Positions 1 to 4,848 of a DNA stretch of 7,591 nucleotides are shown here, in pieces. The stretch covers positions 1 through 7,591 of the forward strand of contig DDED01000109.1 in NCBI GenBank assembly GCA_002336035.1. The letters run 5' to 3'. Source of the DNA: Cellvibrionales bacterium UBA1963 (GTDB lineage: Bacteria > Pseudomonadota > Gammaproteobacteria > Pseudomonadales > UBA7434). Position 1 is the first letter of the stretch, and every line of letters begins with the position of its first letter. The notes under the pieces were generated by a model. The model was not told the origin of the DNA and ran no database searches. It saw nothing but the letters and a program-made list of their open reading frames with translations. Position numbers and translations under genes: made by a program.

Positions 1-28
1 CCTTAAAGAACCTTAAAGAACCTTGAGG
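1..28. repeat. 10-bp tandem direct repeat at the left edge
   Basis: CCTTAAAGAA occurs at 1-10 and 11-20 and is followed by the partial copy CCTTGAGG at 21-28. The array may extend left of the window. The last part can also fold as AACC-TTGA-GGTT followed by TTCTCTT, which could be a weak terminator for a gene entering from the left, but the stem is short. Confidence 0.5.
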
Positions 29-46
29 TTTTCTCTTGCCATGAGG

Positions 47-67
47 CGTAGACAAACCCGTAGACAA
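47..67. repeat. Two 9-bp direct repeats, 12-bp period
   Basis: CGTAGACAA is present at 47-55 and again at 59-67, separated by three bases. No function is evident. The 12-base period keeps the same reading frame, so a repeated tripeptide in some coding frame is another explanation. Confidence 0.45.
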
Positions 68-224
68 TTTGTGCCTCTTAACGGGGATCTTAAGGAAGGT
101 AAAGTGTTGATATTGTTTGCGTGTAGGTAGTCATTGGTGCCTTTAGTAGGAATGTTCACTGCGTCTGGGCACCATACTTCAATTCTAGAAAATTATAACT
201 CAATGATTTAATTATATTTATTGT

Positions 225-244
225 TATAATCAAGACCAGCTGGT
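225..244 (+). promoter_or_regulatory. Possible promoter -10 box with adjacent palindrome
   Basis: A perfect TATAAT lies at 225-230, with no good -35 match 16-18 bases upstream. Four bases later comes the perfect 10-bp palindrome ACCAGCTGGT (235-244), roughly where transcription would begin, so it could be an operator. The transcript would carry about 225 bases of leader before nei. A second -10-like TATACT at 436-441 lies close to the nei ribosome site and has only a poorly placed TTATCA (411-416) as -35. Both are motif-level inferences. Confidence 0.3.
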
Positions 245-449
245 TCAGTAATAATTCAATCTAACAATCGATGTTTCTCAGCCAAACCGCGTCTCAATCA
301 ATCCAATATCAATACATTAAATAGTCACCTAACAGCAGTCATATTGGCTTGTTCAAGCGTATAAACCTAATTATCGATTGATTTAAGCTACTCACCCTCG
401 TGGCAGCGGTTTATCAGTTAATAATTTTTATTTTTTATACTCGTAAGCT

Positions 450-454
450 AGGAG
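450..454 (+). promoter_or_regulatory. Ribosome binding site of nei
   Basis: AGGAG lies 8 bases upstream of the GTG at 463. This fixes the start, because that GTG is followed directly by Pro-Glu-Gly-Pro-Glu, the required N-terminus of the Fpg/Nei family. Confidence 0.85.
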
Positions 455-462
455 TGTTATTC

Positions 463-1290
463 GTGCCAGAAGGTCCAGAAATTAAACGTGCTGCCGATCA
501 AATAGCGGCAATACTTGACGGCAAAAGAATCGACCGCTGTTTTATTCAGCCAGCAGGTTTGCGGCGTTATGGCCCGATCCTGACTGGCGCCCACGTTGAA
601 GCTGTTAGGCCCCGTGGCAAGGCCTTATTAACTCGATTTGATAATGGCTTAACGCTTTACAGTCATAATCAACTTTATGGACGCTGGTATACCACCAAGC
701 GCGACAAGGCGCCCTCTACTAACCGTAGTTTGCGTATTGCCTTGCATACTGACTCACACAGCGCTTGGCTCTATAGCGCCAGTGAGATTGAAATTTTAGA
801 CGATGATGCACTTCACGCTCACCCTTTTTTACAGCGCTTAGGCCCTGATATCCTTGACCCTAATTTGCATTGGCGCGATATTTTATACCAATTACAAAGT
901 CCGTCATTTAAGCGTCGGTCATTGGCCAGCCTATACTTAGATCAACATTTTATTGCCGGTATTGGAAATTACCTACGAACTGAAATACTTTTTTTAGCCG
1001 GTTTATCGCCGTGGGCTAGACCAGTCGAGCTGTCATTAGGGCAGTTAGGGACATTAGCTCGCTGTACGTTAGCAATTGCTTACCGAGCCTATCAGACCGG
1101 CGGAATTACCAACCCAGCTAAATTTCATGCCCGACTAAAAAAACAAGGACAACGCAAAGAGTCGTATCGTTTTGCAGCCTTTAATCGTGATGGAAGGTCT
1201 TGCTATCAATGCAGGTCGACCATTAAACGGGTTGAAATCAGTGCGCGTCGCCTTTACTTTTGTCAACAGTGCCAGCATGTAATCACTTAA
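463..1290 (+). CDS. nei: Endonuclease VIII (DNA glycosylase/AP lyase)
   Basis: A 275-residue Fpg/Nei-family enzyme that removes oxidised pyrimidines from DNA in base-excision repair and cuts the abasic site by beta,delta-elimination. Translation starts at a GTG, giving PEGPEIKR after the initiator. Pro2 is the expected Schiff-base nucleophile and Glu3 the catalytic acid. Lys53 sits in the RGKALL motif of the N-terminal beta-sandwich. The LYSHNQLYG segment and the helix-two-turn-helix (around LDQHFIAGIGNYLR) are very close to E. coli Nei. The C-terminal zinc finger has Cys247, Cys250, Cys267 and Cys270, and Arg262 aligns with the E. coli finger arginine. E. coli Nei is 263 residues, so the length fits. 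The open frame extends to a GTG at 400, but that would bury Pro2 and inactivate the enzyme. The gene ends inside the tail of the convergent DUF385 gene, overlapping by 8 bases. Confidence 0.96.
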   Translation: MPEGPEIKRAADQIAAILDGKRIDRCFIQPAGLRRYGPILTGAHVEAVRPRGKALLTRFDNGLTLYSHNQLYGRWYTTKRDKAPSTNRSLRIALHTDSHSAWLYSASEIEILDDDALHAHPFLQRLGPDILDPNLHWRDILYQLQSPSFKRRSLASLYLDQHFIAGIGNYLRTEILFLAGLSPWARPVELSLGQLGTLARCTLAIAYRAYQTGGITNPAKFHARLKKQGQRKESYRFAAFNRDGRSCYQCRSTIKRVEISARRLYFCQQCQHVIT

Positions 1291-1750
1291 CACGACTCAA
1301 TTGCATAATCGGCAACACTCGTGAACATTTTTGTTGGTAATGAGCGTATTGCGGATTGTATGTAACCAGTTTTAACCAAAGGCTTTCACGTTCGCTGCCC
1401 ACCATCTCTTGCGCTTGCATTAGGCCTCGGTAACCTCTAAACGTAACCATCACCGTCGGATGGCTCTTAAGATTAAAATACCATGCAGGGGGACGGTCGC
1501 GCCCCCAATTAGAGCCCACCAATAATAGCCGGTCATTGTCTGGCATACACAAAGTAACAATCTCTCGTCTAGCGCCACTTTTCGCACCCTTGCCTTCAAC
1601 TAAAGCCAATGACTGCATTGCCGTATTTAACCAACCACGGGTGTTTTTCATGAGGAAAAGATCCGCTTTAGGTATCGTTTTCATCAGCAATTTGGTCATT
1701 TTATCTGATGCTAGGGCTTTTTTGATGATCCCATCCAACCACGTGTCCAT
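1283..1750 (-). CDS. DUF385 deazaflavin-type nitroreductase-family oxidoreductase
   Basis: A 155-residue protein of the nitroreductase/deazaflavin-dependent oxidoreductase family (DUF385, Ddn-like split beta-barrel). Family landmarks are KSG at 57-59, GSNWG at 79-83, PAWYFNL at 88-94 followed by a HP pair, and a C-terminal YQ...R..P segment (138-147). Characterised members, mostly actinobacterial, use cofactor F420 to reduce quinones or nitro compounds. Some relatives bind other ligands, so the cofactor here is unknown, and most gammaproteobacteria do not make F420. The N-terminus (1-45) is helical and less conserved. GGAGAAGG at 1755-1762 supports the ATG start. The gene is divergent from the HopJ gene and convergent with nei, so it is probably its own unit. 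An inverted repeat lies directly upstream. Confidence 0.88.
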   Translation of the reverse strand: MDTWLDGIIKKALASDKMTKLLMKTIPKADLFLMKNTRGWLNTAMQSLALVEGKGAKSGARREIVTLCMPDNDRLLLVGSNWGRDRPPAWYFNLKSHPTVMVTFRGYRGLMQAQEMVGSERESLWLKLVTYNPQYAHYQQKCSRVLPIMQLSRVK

Positions 1751-1762
1751 GGTGCCTTCTCC

Positions 1763-1796
1763 GATTAGTCATTCAAATTATTTTTTACGACTAATC
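1763..1796. repeat. Perfect 8-bp inverted repeat upstream of the DUF385 gene
   Basis: GATTAGTC (1763-1770) and GACTAATC (1789-1796) are perfect reverse complements separated by 18 bases, 26 bp centre to centre. The inner arm abuts the DUF385 Shine-Dalgarno. The outer arm overlaps a -10-like TATAGA read on the minus strand (1800-1795). It could be an operator or a leader hairpin. There is no direct evidence for either. Confidence 0.5.
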
Positions 1797-1874
1797 TATA
1801 CCAGCGGATTAATGGTGAAATGAAAATACCCACTGCATTAAAGCCTGTTAATTAATTTGACGATCAATGGGAAG

Positions 1875-1903
1875 TGGAGAGTGTAAAGCGAACAGCTTAT
1901 ACT
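1875..1903 (+). promoter_or_regulatory. Possible sigma70 promoter of the HopJ gene
   Basis: TGGAGA (1875-1880, four of six matches to the -35 consensus) and TATACT (1898-1903, a good -10) are 17 bases apart. Transcription would start near 1910, about 33 bases before the ATG. This is a motif match only, but spacing and position are right. Confidence 0.4.
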
Positions 1904-1928
1904 GAGTGTTTTTGAGCTCGCGACTTGA

Positions 1929-1934
1929 TAAGGA
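1929..1934 (+). promoter_or_regulatory. Ribosome binding site of the HopJ gene
   Basis: TAAGGA lies 8 bases before the ATG at 1943. It overlaps the alternative in-frame TTG at 1925, which argues against that upstream start. Confidence 0.75.
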
Positions 1935-1942
1935 CCGCCAGT

Positions 1943-2287
1943 ATGGACATGAAAGATTTTATCGACCAATGCCGCAAAGAACCAAACACTATAGATTTTC
2001 AGCAGGTAATGGCCGTTATCGATCAGTACTATGCGTATACGCCAAGTCAATTTAATAATGGCGCAATTGACAACCCTGCGGGTAGCAATGAAGGCTCGTG
2101 TAAGATTTTTGCCTTTGCGCAACTGAATAATTTAAGTGAAATGGAAACGCTAGCCTTGTTTGGTCAATATTATCGTGACGATGTCATGGGCCATCCCAAC
2201 GGTAGCGACCATAATAATATTCGTAACTTTTTGCTCGACGGTTGGCTGGGTATACGCTTTGATAAAGTAGTGCTCAGTAAAAAATAA
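1943..2287 (+). CDS. HopJ-family protein
   Basis: A 114-residue cytosolic protein of the HopJ family, named after a Pseudomonas syringae type III effector but widespread in environmental proteobacteria. The whole length fits the family: an N-terminal helix (DFIDQCRKEP), then MAVIDQYYAYTPSQFNNG, NEGSCKIFAFAQL and FGQYYRDDVMGHP, and the close GSDHNNIRNF with GWLGIRF. The biochemical role is not established. No secretion genes or chaperone are nearby and no signal peptide is visible, so a housekeeping role is more likely than effector function. The ATG at 1943 is chosen for its TAAGGA site. It is divergent from the DUF385 gene, and its stop lies one base from the end of the convergent reductase gene. 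Confidence 0.93.
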   Translation: MDMKDFIDQCRKEPNTIDFQQVMAVIDQYYAYTPSQFNNGAIDNPAGSNEGSCKIFAFAQLNNLSEMETLALFGQYYRDDVMGHPNGSDHNNIRNFLLDGWLGIRFDKVVLSKK

Positions 2288-2288
2288 A

Positions 2289-3515
2289 CTACTCGTCAAT
2301 GACCTCAAAACTTAAACCCGCATTGTCTTGCAAGCGCTCTATTAATGCATCACCGAACAAGGAAGCGGGGGTCCAGAAACCACCAGCAGTGTGCTGATCG
2401 ATGTCAAAGGCTAAACACATTGCTGCTTGACCTATCATTTTAGCGGTTGAACCATAACCCGGATCACGATCGCCGGTGACTTTAACCTTCACTGTGCCAC
2501 CTTGCTCAGTCTGGCCACGAAAGCGTAAATCAAACTCCCCATTGAGTTGTTCTTGTGGACTAGGGCCTTCACCGGGTTTGGGTAAAACAAAGCGTTCAAG
2601 TATCCAGCGTATAGGACTAAGCATAGTCGCTAAATTAAACAGCTTAAACCCTGTGGCCATTCGCTTAGCTCTTTTTTCACCCGACCTACCATCGCCTGTT
2701 AAAGTTGCTTCTTGGTATTGAAAATGGTCACCGTAAGCATTGTCTAGCAAAGCGTTAGTGCGGTGAACGATGCGGCAATTGATGACGGCCATCATGAAGG
2801 GTGCCATCCAGCTGCTGGCATGCTCATCGTAAGCAACTGAAATATTTTTTTGACGGACCGTAAATCCATGGCTGGGGGGACAGCAGGAATATGGATCGTT
2901 AAGTTGTTTTCTCAATAAAGGATCTTTGATCATTTGTTTCGTCATATTCAACATGCTGGCAATCGTGCCGCCTGATAAACCGCCTGATAAACGATTAACA
3001 CGCATATCTATTTGAGAACAGGTTGTGCCATGTTGCTGTAAAGAATGGCGCTGTAAAAAATGAACACCGCAATCAGACGGAATTGAATCAAAGCCACAGG
3101 CATGAACAATTCTAGCACCACTGGCTTTTGCGGCATCAACATAGCGCGTTTGCATGCGTTTAATCCAATGCATTTCTCCCGTCAAGTCACAATAATCTGT
3201 GCCTGTTTGACAGCAGGCATCGACTAAAGGCTCACCGTATAAATCGTAAGGCCCTACCGTAGAAACTATGACGCGTGTCGATGCACATAGAGCCGTCAAC
3301 GCATCAAAATCGCTAGCGTCAGCTATTAAAATATCTAGATCATTGGCTGAGTCACCTAACGCATGCTTTAAGTCAACCAACTTTGGCATTGATCGACCTG
3401 CTATCGCCCAGCGAATCTTGTCACAACCGTATTGATCAATCAGATAGTGACTTATTATCATGCCAACAAAACTGGTGGCGCCATAGATCACGATATCGTA
3501 CGTAGTTTTTTCCAT
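2289..3515 (-). CDS. Saccharopine dehydrogenase-like NAD(P)-binding oxidoreductase
   Basis: A 408-residue protein of the saccharopine-dehydrogenase-like group that includes mycobacterial trans-acting enoyl reductases. An N-terminal Rossmann fold opens with YDIVIYGATSFVG, the dinucleotide loop being Gly12 to Gly18. VSTVGPYDLYGEPLVDAC (84-101) with DYCDLTGE (107-114) follows, then the family signature GFDSIPSDCG (141-150). A glycine-rich RLSGGLSGGT segment starts the second domain, and a substrate-side C-terminal domain ends near 408. Length is typical. The true substrate is unknown; an acyl or lipid-related reductase is plausible by family, whereas lysine metabolism is unlikely. AGGA (3522-3525) favours the ATG at 3515 over one at 3551, which would add 12 unrelated residues. 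It stands alone on this strand, with a long non-coding stretch upstream. Confidence 0.9.
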   Translation of the reverse strand: MEKTTYDIVIYGATSFVGMIISHYLIDQYGCDKIRWAIAGRSMPKLVDLKHALGDSANDLDILIADASDFDALTALCASTRVIVSTVGPYDLYGEPLVDACCQTGTDYCDLTGEMHWIKRMQTRYVDAAKASGARIVHACGFDSIPSDCGVHFLQRHSLQQHGTTCSQIDMRVNRLSGGLSGGTIASMLNMTKQMIKDPLLRKQLNDPYSCCPPSHGFTVRQKNISVAYDEHASSWMAPFMMAVINCRIVHRTNALLDNAYGDHFQYQEATLTGDGRSGEKRAKRMATGFKLFNLATMLSPIRWILERFVLPKPGEGPSPQEQLNGEFDLRFRGQTEQGGTVKVKVTGDRDPGYGSTAKMIGQAAMCLAFDIDQHTAGGFWTPASLFGDALIERLQDNAGLSFEVIDE

Positions 3516-3521
3516 GAAAAT

Positions 3522-3525
3522 TCCT
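3522..3525 (-). promoter_or_regulatory. Ribosome binding site deciding the reductase start
   Basis: On the minus strand AGGA lies 6 bases before the ATG at 3515. The resulting N-terminus begins just ahead of the Rossmann beta-strand, as expected for the family. Confidence 0.7.
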
Positions 3526-3579
3526 AATGATAAAAGATAATGGGGTAGCAATAATTACAGACAACGGGCTGACAATATC

Positions 3580-3610
3580 GCGCAGAATAAAAGACTTGAA
3601 TTGTCTGCGC
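3580..3610. repeat. 7-bp inverted repeat upstream of the reductase gene
   Basis: GCGCAGA (3580-3586) and TCTGCGC (3604-3610) are perfect reverse complements around a 17-base spacer, beginning 65 bases upstream of the reductase start. No T-run follows on either strand, so it is not an intrinsic terminator. An operator or leader structure is possible. Confidence 0.4.
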
Positions 3611-3691
3611 ATGAGCTAATAAATTAAAAAACACTATTCGTTTTGCTTGCTTCCATACTCACAAATTAACGCAATAATGGACAAGGACTGC

Positions 3692-3787
3692 ATGAAAGTA
3701 ATATTTTTTACAGCAGTCAACATCTGTATCGAAATACCGTTAACATTGACAGCCTACTATGACATTAAGCTTACTGACACGCAATAA
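3692..3787 (+). CDS. Possible small hydrophobic peptide
   Basis: A 31-residue frame starting MKVIFFTAVNICIEIPLTLT could span the membrane once and then ends in a short polar tail (YYDIKLTDTQ). AAGGA at 3683-3687 lies 4 bases before the ATG, which is somewhat close. An in-frame ATG at 3677 would add five residues but has no ribosome site. There is no recognised family. It could be a small membrane protein, the remnant of a larger one, or chance in AT-rich DNA. Confidence 0.2.
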   Translation: MKVIFFTAVNICIEIPLTLTAYYDIKLTDTQ

Positions 3788-3836
3788 TAGCCATAATATA
3801 TAAAATCAATAGCCAAAATGAATGGCATTAATAGCC
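3786..3836. repeat. Three direct repeats at exact 22-bp spacing
   Basis: AATAGCC begins at 3786, 3808 and 3830. The first two copies extend to AATAGCCA and share about 15 of 22 positions across the full unit; the third keeps only the first seven bases. Twenty-two bp is about two helical turns, so all copies face the same side of the DNA. This is the layout of iterons or cooperative regulator sites, or of a decaying tandem repeat. There is no adjacent replication or regulator gene. Confidence 0.55.
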
Positions 3837-4127
3837 GAGCAACATTTGATACGGCGGCCACTCATTTGCGCTCAATAAACAATGATAGCACCATCGGCAT
3901 TGCATTACTGCCCTTCGTAAGAGCAGAGCAACCATCAACGATGAGTATCGCAGTTTGCGGCACAGAAGACTTGCTAGGCATTCAAAAAAAGTTATTCATC
4001 CTCGTGGTTATGAGCGACCGGATTGTGAAGAAAATTATAACTGAATAAATAATACATCTGCCTCTGACGACCTGAACCCAAATGCTGCGTCAAAATTATT
4101 AAGCACTGAATAACTTTAGGCCGATTG

Positions 4128-4259
4128 ATGAGCAAGTTGACGACGTTTAAAAAGCAACCTGGCGCGGTCGTCTTTGCGATTTCTGAACGCGCAAAAATAG
4201 TTGCCCAGCACTGCATTTCCCTTGATATTAATCGCTTACGTGAAATAACATTTCAGTAA
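4128..4259 (+). pseudogene. Possible gene remnant, family uncertain
   Basis: A 43-residue frame begins MSKLTTFKKQPGAVVFAI and stops at 4259. Its first half looks protein-like and resembles, at low confidence, the opening of a VOC/glyoxalase-type domain. The expected continuation is absent and no other frame downstream clearly resumes it. TAGG at 4117-4120 is a weak ribosome site. It may be a truncated relic, a small peptide gene or chance. Confidence 0.15.
4241..4255. repeat. 15-bp palindrome
   Basis: TGAAAT and ATTTCA are perfect arms around AAC, lying about 80 bases downstream of the DUF3429 stop as read on the minus strand. It lacks a T-tract and GC-rich stem, so it is a poor terminator. 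A binding site for a dimeric regulator is possible. Confidence 0.35.
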
Positions 4260-4333
4260 ACCCGAGACAATTTAAGCGACGCTGATAATGCAATCACCGG
4301 ATGCATTCAATAGTAATAGACAGGAAAAACATG

Positions 4334-4831
4334 CTACTCAATCTGGCAAATTATTACTATCAGGCATGCCAAAACTATGGCCGTGATATTACTTCTTGCC
4401 ACCAAGTAAGATTTAGTCGTCATGCCTAATATAAAAAAATGTCTATCGACAAACAACAAGCATATAAAACACAATATCGCTACCGCAAAAAACATTCTCC
4501 CGTCAGGCGCCAAGTAATATGTCAGCCAAGCGGTTACGGCTAATACATTGCTCAAGTAAAAGTACTTGCTTAACGCAAAATCACCTAACGCTATTTGTTT
4601 TTTTGAAGTGGGAGTCCTAGTAAGCGAGATCCCCCAAACTATACCGCTCATAAAAGAAACGATAACTAAGCAGTATAATCCGATCAGTTTTTTTATATCG
4701 CCAATAAAAATTATCTGATCTACACCCAGTAAAACTGCCACAGCTGACAATAAAAAAGGCATGAGGCCGGCGGTCATTAATCTATATTCGTGCTTCTTGT
4801 AGAAAGGCTGTTTTAACACAGTAATTGCCAT
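4334..4831 (-). CDS. DUF3429-type integral membrane protein
   Basis: A 165-residue hydrophobic protein with about five predicted membrane helices, near residues 18-37, 49-70, 91-108, 113-135 and 147-164, joined by short loops. The second helix, LYCLVIVSFMSGIVWGISL, matches the DUF3429 hallmark in which a serine-phenylalanine-glycine segment leads to a tryptophan-glycine pair. The 35-residue N-terminus and the SKYFY region between helices 2 and 3 are also compatible. The function of the family is unknown. The ATG lies 17 bases after the dbpA stop, so it is probably translated from the same mRNA as the last gene of the operon. Its upstream AAAGA is only a weak ribosome site. Start alternatives such as Met19 would cut into the first helix. 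Confidence 0.75.
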   Translation of the reverse strand: MAITVLKQPFYKKHEYRLMTAGLMPFLLSAVAVLLGVDQIIFIGDIKKLIGLYCLVIVSFMSGIVWGISLTRTPTSKKQIALGDFALSKYFYLSNVLAVTAWLTYYLAPDGRMFFAVAILCFICLLFVDRHFFILGMTTKSYLVARSNITAIVLACLIVIICQIE

Positions 4832-4848
4832 ATTATTCGATCTTTAAT

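Larger units (their letters stand above)
1..446. other. Non-coding stretch upstream of nei
   Basis: No gene can be supported here. The first 28 bases contain a 10-bp tandem repeat (CCTTAAAGAA twice, then CCTTGAGG), followed by two copies of CGTAGACAA. Short open frames exist: a 29-codon plus-strand frame (41-130) with no Shine-Dalgarno at a useful distance, and a 60-codon minus-strand frame (13-192) with no normal start. Neither was recognised. From about 190 the sequence becomes AT-rich and holds a TATAAT box and a 10-bp palindrome, described separately. The left part may be the tail of a neighbouring element or gene outside the window. Confidence 0.6.
3552..4333. other. Gene-poor stretch with short orphan frames
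   Basis: No established gene is recognised. Short plus-strand frames exist. One is at 3692-3787 (31 residues from MKVIFF, hydrophobic in its first 20 residues, with AAGGA at 3683-3687 as a close ribosome site). Another is at 3818-4048 (76 residues, no Shine-Dalgarno, unfamiliar). A third is at 4128-4259 (43 residues, MSKLTTFKKQPGAVVFAISE at its start, weak TAGG upstream). The PGAVVFA segment loosely recalls the first strand of glyoxalase/VOC proteins, but the rest does not align. The stretch may be decayed coding sequence, a regulatory region, or both. It also holds the 22-bp-phased repeats and two small palindromes. Confidence 0.55.

Noticed and set aside
135..174. TGGTGCC / GGCACCA inverted repeat as an attenuator or small RNA
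   Set aside because: Seven pairs with a 26-base loop, no T-tract and no neighbouring gene it would logically control.
187..200. 14-bp word AGAAAATTATAACT shared with 4029-4042
   Set aside because: A single AT-rich match of this length is close to what chance gives in a 7.6-kb window, and the flanks do not match.
400..462. In-frame upstream extension of nei to a GTG at 400
   Set aside because: It has no ribosome site and would place 21 residues before the catalytic N-terminal proline, which must follow the initiator directly.
1925..1942. Upstream TTG start for the HopJ gene
   Set aside because: The TTG overlaps the Shine-Dalgarno that serves the ATG at 1943.
2476..2721. Plus-strand open frame inside the reductase gene
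   Set aside because: It is antisense shadow of a well-supported coding region and has unfamiliar, basic-rich composition.
3516..3551. Longer start of the reductase gene at an ATG at 3551
   Set aside because: The added 12 residues are not family-like, and AGGA sits properly before the ATG at 3515.
3992..4216. Minus-strand 74-codon frame in the gene-poor stretch
   Set aside because: No recognised family or ribosome site, and it runs antisense to the equally weak plus-strand frames.
4287..4307. AATGCA / TGCATT hairpin downstream of the DUF3429 gene as a terminator
   Set aside because: The stem is only six pairs and no T-run follows on the minus strand.
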